NCBI GenBank assembly: GCA_030597645.1
Contig: JAUVRN010000052.1
Coordinates: forward strand, 1-9,141
Source of the DNA: Candidatus Zixiibacteriota bacterium
GTDB taxonomy: Bacteria; Zixibacteria; MSB-5A5; JAUVRN01
Direction: 5' to 3'
Length of the DNA stretch: 9,141 nt
Part shown: in pieces, positions 1-5,814 of the stretch
How positions within the stretch are numbered: the stretch's first letter is position 1
Layout of the letters: every line of letters begins with the position of its first letter
Notes under the pieces: model-generated
Seen by the model: only the letters and a program-made list of their open reading frames with translations
The model's database searches: none
What the model was told of the DNA's origin: nothing
Position numbers and translations under genes: made by a program

Positions 1-505
1 CGACGCGCAGATCCCAGGTTCTCGCGTACTGTCGGCACAGCTCTTCGGCGGCCAGCTTGCTCGCCGCGTATGGATTGCGCGGCGCCACCGGGTGTGTTTC
101 GGTCAGCGGTACGTCCCGTGGCCGCACCTTACCGTACACTTCGGCGGTGGATGCAAAGAGCACGCGCGCGCGCGGCGACTCATGCCGCACCGCCTCCAGG
201 AGTGCCGCCGTTCCGGGAACGTTGACATCCACGGTGCCCACGGGCGACGCGAACGAACTGCCCACCGACGCCTGCGCCGCCAGGTGATACACGACGTCCG
301 GCCGGGTGCGACGCAGAATGGAGCGCAACCTGGCAAGATCCCGTACGTCCGCCTTGTGCAGACCGATGTGCCGGCCCAGTGGACCAATGCCCCTGCGATC
401 GGCGGCATCCAGATACGTACCGCAGACGGTCACGCCGCGACCGAGGAGGTGTGCGGCCAGATGACGGCCGGCGAAGCCGCACACGCCGGTGATGAATGCC
501 GTCAT
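1..505 (-). CDS. rmd: GDP-6-deoxy-D-mannose reductase-like SDR (RMD type), partial
   Basis: Extended short-chain dehydrogenase/reductase of the nucleotide-sugar class. It probably reduces the 4-keto group of GDP-4-keto-6-deoxy-D-mannose, the product of the adjacent gmd, to give GDP-D-rhamnose in the cytoplasm. The first 168 residues are present and the C-terminal substrate-binding part lies outside the window. Visible are the NAD(P)-binding GxxGxxG (ITGVCGFAG, residues 5-13), YHLAAQASV (73-81), the catalytic Ser/Thr in FASTAEVYG (117-125) and the YxxxK pair Y146/K150 (PYAASK). The ATG at 505 lies 4 bp after the gmd stop, so the two genes are co-transcribed. The HLAAQASVG block and NPYAASKLAAE fit RMD-type reductases better than GDP-L-fucose synthase (WcaG), which usually begins with a GxxGMVG motif. 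The exact sugar product is inferred. A UDP- or GDP-sugar epimerase remains possible. Confidence 0.8.
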   Translation of the reverse strand, partial: MTAFITGVCGFAGRHLAAHLLGRGVTVCGTYLDAADRRGIGPLGRHIGLHKADVRDLARLRSILRRTRPDVVYHLAAQASVGSSFASPVGTVDVNVPGTAALLEAVRHESPRARVLFASTAEVYGKVRPRDVPLTETHPVAPRNPYAASKLAAEELCRQYARTWDLRV

Positions 506-509
506 GAAT

Positions 510-1481
510 CTAAAGACGCGGCGCAGCGCCCCGGAGCCGCTCCATGTCCGCGTCGACCATCATGTGTACCAGCTCTTCGAAGCTGGTGTGCGGTTCCCAG
601 CTCAGGCGGGCTTTGGCGTGAGATGCGTCACCCAGCAGCGTGTCCACTTCAGCCGGACGAACGAAACGCGGATCGGTCTTCACATAGTCGTGCCAGTCCA
701 GATCGACGCGCTCGAAGGCCGTACGCACGAGGTCCGCGACGGAGTGATTGACGCCCGTGGCGACGACGTAGTTGTCGGGTTGATCCTGCTGCATCATCCG
801 CCACATGGCCTCGACGTAATCGCCCGCATAGCCCCAGTCCCGCCGGGCGTCCAGGTTGCCGAGTGCCAGATCTGTTGCGAGCCCCAGCTTGACGCGTGCC
901 GCACCGTCGGTGACCGTGCGCGTGACAAACTCGAGCCCGCGGCGGGGTGATTCGTGGTTGAAGAGAATGCCGCTGGAGGCGTGAATGTCGTACGACTCGC
1001 GGTAGTTCACGGTGATGAAGTGACCATACACCTTGGCCACGCCGTACGGGGACCGCGGATGGAAAGGTGTCTTTTCGGTCTGGGGCACTTCCTGCACCCG
1101 GCCGAACATCTCAGATGATGACGCCTGGTAAAAACGGATCTTCCGATTGATCAGGCGCACCGCCTCCAGCAGGCGCGTGACGCCCAGCGCATCGAACTCG
1201 GCCGTGAGCACGGGCTGATCCCACGAGGTCGGTACAAAAGACTGTGCGGCCAGATTGTAGAGCTCATCCGGCTTCACATCCTCGATCACCGAGATCATGG
1301 AAAGCTGGTCCAGCAGGTCGGCCTGCCGAATATCTATCCGATCCCGGATATGGCGGATACGATCGAAGGGTTCGGTGGACGAACGGCGGACCATGCCCAC
1401 CACGTCGTACCCCTTGTTCAGCAGCAGTTCGGCCAGGTAGGACCCGTCCTGGCCGGTCACACCGGTAATAAGTGCCTTCAC
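510..1481 (-). CDS. gmd: GDP-mannose 4,6-dehydratase
   Basis: Converts GDP-D-mannose to GDP-4-keto-6-deoxy-D-mannose, the branch point to GDP-D-rhamnose, GDP-L-fucose and related sugars used in O-antigen or exopolysaccharide. The protein is 323 residues, within the range of the shorter bacterial GMDs. Visible motifs: NADP-binding GVTGQDGSYLAELL (7-20), NLAAQSFV (76-83), QASSSEMFG (119-127) with the acid/base E124 and a Ser (S122) where E. coli Gmd has the catalytic Thr, YGVAK (Y146/K150), the GMD-typical LFNHESPRRG (173-182) and DARRDWGYAGDYVEAMW (211-227). The start is GTG at 1481. It is chosen because the protein begins exactly at the Rossmann strand (MKALITG) and a GAGGAG ribosome site lies 5-6 nt upstream. 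The gene leads a minus-strand operon with the RMD-like reductase. Its promoter is listed separately. Confidence 0.96.
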   Translation of the reverse strand: MKALITGVTGQDGSYLAELLLNKGYDVVGMVRRSSTEPFDRIRHIRDRIDIRQADLLDQLSMISVIEDVKPDELYNLAAQSFVPTSWDQPVLTAEFDALGVTRLLEAVRLINRKIRFYQASSSEMFGRVQEVPQTEKTPFHPRSPYGVAKVYGHFITVNYRESYDIHASSGILFNHESPRRGLEFVTRTVTDGAARVKLGLATDLALGNLDARRDWGYAGDYVEAMWRMMQQDQPDNYVVATGVNHSVADLVRTAFERVDLDWHDYVKTDPRFVRPAEVDTLLGDASHAKARLSWEPHTSFEELVHMMVDADMERLRGAAPRL

Positions 1482-1513
1482 GTCAACTCCTCACGCTTCC
1501 AAAGGAACGGTCT

Positions 1514-1541
1514 AATATAAATGTCGGCTCAGGGGGGTCAA
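1514..1541 (-). promoter_or_regulatory. Putative promoter of the gmd operon
   Basis: On the minus strand TTGACC (1541-1536) is followed after 16 bp by TATATT (1519-1514). An overlapping TATTAG box would give 18 bp. This is close to the sigma-70 consensus. Transcription would start near 1507, leaving a leader of about 26 nt that contains the GAGGAG ribosome site of gmd. This is the best -35/-10 pair in the window. Function is inferred from sequence only. Confidence 0.6.
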
Positions 1542-1712
1542 CGTTGTTGCCCGGACGACCACCGTCCGGCGAGGTTCGACCGCGCCCCGCCGGGGGGCCG
1601 CGGGCAGGGTAAGACAAATACGCGACAGCGGAAACTCACCTGGCCGCGGATACCGGCCCGTCGTTTCGGGACCCACGCCGCCCGCTGTCGCGCAACGGGA
1701 GAGGGCGAATAC

Positions 1713-1741
1713 CGGCCCTGAGTTTCAGCAACTCACGGCCG
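1713..1741 (-). terminator. Hairpin after the repeat-protein gene (terminator-like, no U-tract)
   Basis: Positions 1713-1724 pair with 1730-1741 (CGGCCcTGAGTT / AACTCAcGGCCG), giving 11 pairs with one C-C mismatch and a 5-nt loop. The hairpin begins about 12 nt past the TAG stop of the minus-strand gene at 1753. No run of T follows on the minus strand, so it is not a canonical intrinsic terminator. It may act with Rho or as a 3'-end stabiliser. The rest of the 1482-1752 spacer holds the gmd promoter and GC-rich sequence with no further gene visible. Confidence 0.4.
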
Positions 1742-1752
1742 AAACTGCCCGA

Positions 1753-2940
1753 CTACTTCTTCTTGAACTCCACGATGTCGAAGTCGTACCAGTCGAGTTC
1801 GACCTCGTCGCCGTCATCCATCTCGATCACGATGCCCTTGTTGTCGCGGTCGACGTCATTGGAACCGGACAGGATCAGTACGTCGCCGTTGTGCAGCGTG
1901 ACCTCCGCGGACCGGCGGGAGTGATGCGCGATCGTGGCGATATTCTCGAACGGGATTTCGTACTGGATGTCCTCGTCTTCCCCGTCGAGGAACTCCCACG
2001 TGTGCGCTTCGTCCAGGTCCCAGATGATGAATCCCGTGTAGCTGCGACCGTGATCATCCTTGACGACCCCATACAGGCGACGGCCCCCGTCGAAGTCATC
2101 GAAACGCCGGGACGCCGGTGCATCCGCAAAGACGACGCGATCGAAGTCCTCCCACTCCACCTTGATCAGACCGACGCCCGGGACGGTGATGTCGATGCCC
2201 CGGTTGTCGTCGTCCACGTCGTTGGTACCCGAGAGACGGAGCCTGCTGCCATCGATCAGTTCGATGTTGCTGGCACGGGAGCCTCTGCGCTCGATGCTCT
2301 TGATCTTGCCGAAGGGAATCTTGTGTTTGCGACCGTCGTCCTTGCCGTCGAGGATGTCGTCCTTGAGCGATTCGTCCTTGTCCCACACGATATAGCCCGT
2401 GAAATCACCACCCCGGGTTTCCACCGTGCCGTAGAGGCGCTCGTCGTCGAGACCGCGGCCGGGGCCCTGTCTGAATTCGACACGTTCGACTTCGTCCCAG
2501 TCGAGTTCGACTTCGCCCGCCGCTTCATCCCAGATCACCAGTTCGCGCATACCGCCGAGGTCTGCACCGTCGTCGTCGACGTCGATCCGCTGATCACCCT
2601 TGATCTCGATGCGCACGCGATCGCCGCGACGCGGCTCGATGGCCTCAATGTTTCCAAAGAAGATCTTGAACTGGCTGGACGACCAGTGGCCGCCGTCTGT
2701 GCCAAAGGAAAAACCGAAAATGCGGAAGGTACCCCTGTCGCCCTCGACGAATACCCTGTCGCGCTTGTCGGAGTCCAGGACGTCGTCCCAGAAGTTCTCG
2801 TTTCGGTCCCAGCGAATCGGACCGGTGAATTCCTCGCCCCGGTCCGTGTAGATTGTCCCGTAGATCTCGCCACCGGCATAGGCGGGATAGACATTCCACA
2901 GGCAAAGCCCGCAGAATGCCACTAGGGCCAGCTGCTTCAT
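1753..2940 (-). CDS. Unrecognised exported acidic protein with three tandem repeats
   Basis: I do not recognise a named family. The 395-residue product starts with a signal peptide (MKQLALVAFCGLCLWNVYPAYA, likely cut after AYA at residue 22), so it is exported to the periplasm or cell surface. The rest is rich in Asp and Glu and consists of three similar units (about 24-157, 168-272, 288-392). Each unit reads: LYGTV...F/YTGxIxWDxxE, an IPFxxI-type strand, then VxLxxGxxLxLSG(T/S)NDVDxDN(R/K)GI, and ends V(E)(L/V)xWxxFDxVxF. Short alternating hydrophobic stretches suggest beta structure. The Asp-rich loop NDVDDDN could bind Ca2+ (inference). Start choice: ATG at 2940 has GGAGGG 7 nt upstream and begins the signal peptide. 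An in-frame ATG at 3033 would add 31 residues in front of it and is unlikely. The gene is divergent from the cytochrome operon; a functional link is unproven. Confidence 0.85.
   Translation of the reverse strand: MKQLALVAFCGLCLWNVYPAYAGGEIYGTIYTDRGEEFTGPIRWDRNENFWDDVLDSDKRDRVFVEGDRGTFRIFGFSFGTDGGHWSSSQFKIFFGNIEAIEPRRGDRVRIEIKGDQRIDVDDDGADLGGMRELVIWDEAAGEVELDWDEVERVEFRQGPGRGLDDERLYGTVETRGGDFTGYIVWDKDESLKDDILDGKDDGRKHKIPFGKIKSIERRGSRASNIELIDGSRLRLSGTNDVDDDNRGIDITVPGVGLIKVEWEDFDRVVFADAPASRRFDDFDGGRRLYGVVKDDHGRSYTGFIIWDLDEAHTWEFLDGEDEDIQYEIPFENIATIAHHSRRSAEVTLHNGDVLILSGSNDVDRDNKGIVIEMDDGDEVELDWYDFDIVEFKKK
1765..2079 (-). repeat. Protein repeat unit 3 (residues 288-392)
   Basis: Third copy, 105 residues, from RLYGVVKDDHGRSYTGFIIWD to LDWYDFDIVEF, followed only by KKK and the stop. 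Contains LSGSNDVDRDNKGI, matching the unit 2 loop. Units 2 and 3 have exactly the same length. Confidence 0.85.
2125..2439 (-). repeat. Protein repeat unit 2 (residues 168-272)
   Basis: Second copy, 105 residues, from RLYGTVETRGGDFTGYIVWD to VEWEDFDRVVF. It shares LSGTNDVDDDNRGI with unit 3 almost residue for residue and is co-linear with it throughout. Confidence 0.85.
2470..2871 (-). repeat. Protein repeat unit 1 (residues 24-157)
   Basis: First and longest copy, about 134 residues, running from EIYGTIYTDRGEEFTG to VELDWDEVERVEF. It has an insertion around residues 70-95 (aromatic, FRIFGFSFG) and the most diverged Asp loop (IDVDDDGADLGGM) compared with the other two copies. Confidence 0.75.
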
Positions 2941-3013
2941 AGGTGAACCCTCCATAACTGCCCCCTGTACTACGAGCGTACCGGATCGGAGTTGCACCCG
3001 TCCGGCCCAGTCG

Positions 3014-3039
3014 GGGCTTGCGCGTTTTTTCACAAGCCC
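3014..3039. repeat. Inverted repeat GGGCTTG-N12-CAAGCCC in the divergent promoter region
   Basis: Seven-base perfect arms at 3014-3020 and 3033-3039, separated by 12 bases that contain a run of six T. It overlaps the proposed -35 box and spacer of the oxidase operon and lies between two divergent genes. It could be an operator for a dimeric regulator or a cruciform/hairpin. It is too short to exclude chance in GC-rich DNA. Confidence 0.45.
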
Positions 3040-3047
3040 GGTATGTT
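3018..3047 (+). promoter_or_regulatory. Putative promoter of the bd-like oxidase operon
   Basis: TTGCGC (3018-3023) and TATGTT (3042-3047) are separated by 18 bp. Transcription would start near 3054, giving a leader of about 24 nt that includes the GGAGAGTGAGGA ribosome site before the ATG at 3078. The -35 is a partial match. An inverted repeat overlaps the -35 and spacer. Confidence 0.4.
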
Positions 3048-3077
3048 GAGGTTTCGCAACCTGGAGAGTGAGGAATC

Positions 3078-4598
3078 ATGAATTTCCCGGTCTGGGAATT
3101 GGAAATGGGCACCCCCCTGCTGATCGCGATCGTGGCGATCCTGCACGTCTACGTGTCTCACTTTGCCATAGGCGGGGGTCTGTTCCTCGTCGTCATGGAG
3201 CACTACGCCAATCGCAAAGACGACCGCCATCTCAGAAACTACCTGATCACGCACAGCCGCTTCTTTGCCCTGGTAACCCTGGTCTTCGGCGCCATATCCG
3301 GCGTCGGTATCTGGTTCGTCATCGGCCTGTCCAGCCCGGCGGCCACGAGTTCGCTGATCCACCTGTTCGTCTGGGTCTGGGCCATTGAGTGGGCGTTGTT
3401 CATCGTCGAGATCGCCGCCGCCATCGTCTACTATATGACCTGGGACCGCGTGTCGCGGCGCACGCATCTGGCCGTCGGCTGGGTCTATTTCATCGCGGCG
3501 TTCCTGTCGCTGGTGGTTATCAACGGCATCCTCGCATTCATGCTGACACCCGGCGAGTGGCTGGCCTCGGGCAACTTCTGGGACGCGTTCTTCAATCCCA
3601 CCTACTGGCCGTCGACGCTGGCCCGCACTGCAATCTGCATCGGCCTGGCCGGCATCTATGCGCTGTTCACCGGCGTGTTCGTCAAGCACGCCGCGACCAG
3701 AGCGCGCATCATACGCCTGGCAGGCCTCTGGGCGCTGGCAGGGACGATACTCGCGGTGCCGGCCCTCTACTGGTATCACGGCCTGCTGCCCGCCGGCGCG
3801 GCGGAACTCTTCGCAGGAGGCATGCCCGCCGCGGCTCTGGCGGCCAGGGTGCTCGTCTGGGGCGGCATCGCCCTGGCGGTGATACTGCTGGCCCCAATCA
3901 TCTTTCCAAAGAACTTCGGGCCCGGTTCGGCCATCACCTTCGCGCTGGTAGCGCTGACGCTCTTCGGAGCCTCCGAGTGGATCCGCGAGTCGGTGCGCAA
4001 ACCGTGGGTCATCGTGGACTACATGTACGGCAACGGTCTCCGGCCGGCTGAGGCCGAAGCCATGTCCACCGGGGACGGGATCCTGGCCAATGCCGTCTGG
4101 GTCCAGGAACGGCCGGCTGCCGCCACGACGGCCACCGGCAGAGAGATCTTCCGCCTGGCATGCAGGAGTTGCCACACGCTGGACGGATACCGCGGGCTCA
4201 CAGACCGGCTCGGCGGCCTCGACGAAGACTACATCTACGAATCGGTGGCGCGCCTGGAGCACATGGTCGGGGCCATGCCGGCTTTTCCCGGCAGCGACGT
4301 GGAACGCCGCGCGCTGGCCAGGTACCTGGCCCAGGAGTCCGGCACCACCCTGCCCATGTTGGATGGCGCCGAGGTATTCAGCAAACGCTGCGGTTTCTGC
4401 CACTCGCAGAGTGGATTCCGTGCGCTCGACGGCTCCCTGGAAGGATACGCGCACGACGAACTCCTCGAACTGTTCCCCGAACTGGCCGAGATGATCGAGG
4501 AGATGCCGCCCTGGTCCGGCACCGAAGACGAAGCGAGGATGCTCGCCGACTTCATACAATCCTGGTATGCCGTTGCCGGCGAGGAGGAGGAGAATTGA
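3078..4598 (+). CDS. Cytochrome bd-superfamily subunit I (CydA-like) fused to di-heme cytochrome c
   Basis: A 506-residue membrane protein with an oxidase-like core and a redox tail. Residues 1-320 resemble CydA: TM1 with H23 (equivalent of the E. coli heme ligand His19), TM3 with E104 and E111 (E111 aligns with Glu107, E104 is one position off Glu99), then TWDR (121-124), NGILAFMLTPG (149-159) and a VRKPW motif (306-310) matching the GRQPW of CydA. I count eight helices (about 13-40, 62-84, 92-122, 132-157, 180-203, 212-234, 252-275, 283-299). The long quinol-binding Q-loop between helices 6 and 7 is absent. Residues 354-500 hold two cytochrome c domains, CRSCH (362-366) with M400 in MPAFPG, and CGFCH (438-442) with M476 in MPPW. 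Eight helices put the C-terminus in the periplasm, as heme c attachment needs. The electron donor is therefore probably a periplasmic protein, not quinol; the acceptor (O2?) is inferred. Start: ATG after GGAG/GAGGA. It is co-transcribed with the next gene. Confidence 0.85.
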   Translation: MNFPVWELEMGTPLLIAIVAILHVYVSHFAIGGGLFLVVMEHYANRKDDRHLRNYLITHSRFFALVTLVFGAISGVGIWFVIGLSSPAATSSLIHLFVWVWAIEWALFIVEIAAAIVYYMTWDRVSRRTHLAVGWVYFIAAFLSLVVINGILAFMLTPGEWLASGNFWDAFFNPTYWPSTLARTAICIGLAGIYALFTGVFVKHAATRARIIRLAGLWALAGTILAVPALYWYHGLLPAGAAELFAGGMPAAALAARVLVWGGIALAVILLAPIIFPKNFGPGSAITFALVALTLFGASEWIRESVRKPWVIVDYMYGNGLRPAEAEAMSTGDGILANAVWVQERPAAATTATGREIFRLACRSCHTLDGYRGLTDRLGGLDEDYIYESVARLEHMVGAMPAFPGSDVERRALARYLAQESGTTLPMLDGAEVFSKRCGFCHSQSGFRALDGSLEGYAHDELLELFPELAEMIEEMPPWSGTEDEARMLADFIQSWYAVAGEEEEN

Positions 4599-4600
4599 CC

Positions 4601-5698
4601 ATGGAACCGATCGTACCTCTTCCCGACGTGCTCCCCCTCCCGGCGCCTCTGTGGCTGCTGGAGTTTCTGCTGGTCTTTACGTTCATCTGCCACCTGGTGC
4701 CGATGAACTTCCTGTTCGGCGGCGGCATCCTGGCCGCCATTAGTCACGCCCGCGGCTCGAAGAGCGAGAACCACGGCCGACTCGCCAGGCGGTTGTTCGA
4801 GCTGCTCCCGACGGTTATCGCCTTTGCCGTGACGCTCGGCATCGCGCCTTTGCTCTTCGTGCAGGTGCTGTACGGACAGTTTGTCTATTCTTCGTCGATC
4901 CTGATGGCCAACGCCTGGTTCTGGGTGGTACCCCTGCTCATCGCCGGGTACTACCTGGCATACCTGCTGCGTTTCAAGTGGGATTCGCTGACCGGCATGC
5001 GCTCGGGCATCGTCTGGGTCATGGTTCTGATCTTCACCTGGATCGGCTTCATCTACAGCAACAACTTCACGCTCATGCTGCGCCCCGATGTCTGGGCGGC
5101 GCACTACTTTGCCAACCCGGCCTCGGGCCAGCTCAACTGGGCCGACCCCGCGCTGTACCCGCGTTACCTGCACATGCTGGTGGGTGCCGTGGCCGTGGCC
5201 GGTATCTGGATCATGATCATCGGCCTGCGCCGCAAATCGGGGGATGTGGCCTGGTCCAACTGGGCGGTGGCATACGGTGCCCGGATGTTCATGCACGCGA
5301 CGCTGCTCAACGTGATCATCGGCTTCTGGTTCCTGGTGGCGCTGCCCAAGCGCGTCATGATGATCTTCATGGGTGAGAACATGACTGCCACTGTCCTCCT
5401 GTTCGCGGCCATAGTACTGACCGCGGTGGCGTGGGTACTGATCCAACGCGCTTCGAAGAAGCCCGATTCGCGCACGCCGGCTGTGGCCGGTGCGGTGGCG
5501 TTACTGGGCGTACTCGCGATGATGGCCGTGATGCGACAACAGCTTCGCACGGCGTATCTCGCTCCGTATTTCACGCTCGACGAACTGCAGGTGGCACCGC
5601 AGTGGGACGTGCTGGGGCTGTTCGCCGTCACCCTCGTCATCTGCCTGGGCGTAGTGGCCTGGCTGATCAAGGTCATGATGCGCGCCAAGCCGGCCTGA
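4601..5698 (+). CDS. Cytochrome bd-superfamily subunit II, CydA-paralog-like integral membrane protein
   Basis: A 365-residue protein of about nine helices (near 17-48, 67-90, 100-124, 133-157, 186-209, 224-248, 262-282, 293-312, 335-359). It starts 2 bp after the stop of subunit I, with GGAGGAG about 8 nt upstream of ATG 4601, so the two are one operon and almost certainly one complex. It reads as a distant CydA copy and not as a typical CydB. In TM1, H31 is followed at +9 by a glycine (HLVPMNFLFGG), as His19/Gly28 in E. coli CydA. H191 in RYLHMLVGAV sits where CydA has the heme ligand His186. R228 in ARMFMH (M231, H232) matches the region of Arg391/Met393. LRTAYLAPYF (315-324) lies where CydA has GRQPW. 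TM3 lacks the glutamates found in subunit I. It probably binds heme b, by inference from these His residues. No heme c motif is present. Alternative: a divergent CydB-like subunit. Confidence 0.75.
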   Translation: MEPIVPLPDVLPLPAPLWLLEFLLVFTFICHLVPMNFLFGGGILAAISHARGSKSENHGRLARRLFELLPTVIAFAVTLGIAPLLFVQVLYGQFVYSSSILMANAWFWVVPLLIAGYYLAYLLRFKWDSLTGMRSGIVWVMVLIFTWIGFIYSNNFTLMLRPDVWAAHYFANPASGQLNWADPALYPRYLHMLVGAVAVAGIWIMIIGLRRKSGDVAWSNWAVAYGARMFMHATLLNVIIGFWFLVALPKRVMMIFMGENMTATVLLFAAIVLTAVAWVLIQRASKKPDSRTPAVAGAVALLGVLAMMAVMRQQLRTAYLAPYFTLDELQVAPQWDVLGLFAVTLVICLGVVAWLIKVMMRAKPA

Positions 5699-5778
5699 GC
5701 AGAGTGGTGACAAAAGGACGTTCGAAAGCCCGCGGGGCGGCCTGATCCTTACGACGCATCACATTCGGAGGGCATCAC

Positions 5779-5806
5779 TTGTTCGCGCGACGGACCGGTC
5801 TATATT
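5779..5806 (+). promoter_or_regulatory. Putative radA promoter
   Basis: TTGTTC (5779-5784), 16-bp spacer, TATATT (5801-5806). Transcription would begin about 5812-5815, at or next to the radA ATG (5815). There is no ribosome-binding sequence between the box and the ATG. The remainder of the 116-bp spacer after the oxidase operon shows no clear terminator. Confidence 0.5.
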
Positions 5807-5814
5807 GACGCCCG

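Noticed and set aside
92..751. Plus-strand frame over the reductase and the 3' end of gmd
   Set aside because: Both minus-strand genes have intact family motifs and this frame shows none.
1580..1603. GC-rich hairpin upstream of the gmd promoter
   Set aside because: Imperfect stem with a bulge, no T-run on either strand, in a very GC-rich spacer. Not distinguishable from chance.
1891..2925. 344-codon plus-strand frame opposite the repeat-protein gene
   Set aside because: It mirrors the repeats and Asp codons of the minus-strand gene (GAC/GTC gives Val/Asp-rich translation). It has no signal peptide or ribosome site, whereas the minus strand has both.
2941..3033. Extended start (ATG 3033) for the repeat protein
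   Set aside because: It would put 31 charged or mixed residues before the signal peptide and run through the divergent promoter region. ATG 2940 has a good ribosome site and directly opens the signal peptide.
3030..4559. Long open frame (509 codons) on the minus strand opposite oxidase subunit I
   Set aside because: Its translation is rich in Arg, Gly, Asp, Gln and His with no helices or motifs. The plus strand has a clear membrane protein with CxxCH motifs. Long antisense frames are common in GC-rich coding DNA.
4235..5446. 403-codon minus-strand frame opposite the two oxidase genes
   Set aside because: It spans the junction of two well-supported genes on the other strand, is low-complexity (His, Gln, Arg, Asp) and has no recognisable domain.
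5699..5814. Possible tRNA (GTTCGAAAG resembles a T-loop) or terminator after the oxidase operon
   Set aside because: No acceptor stem, anticodon arm or D-arm can be paired around it, and there is no strong hairpin with a T-run.
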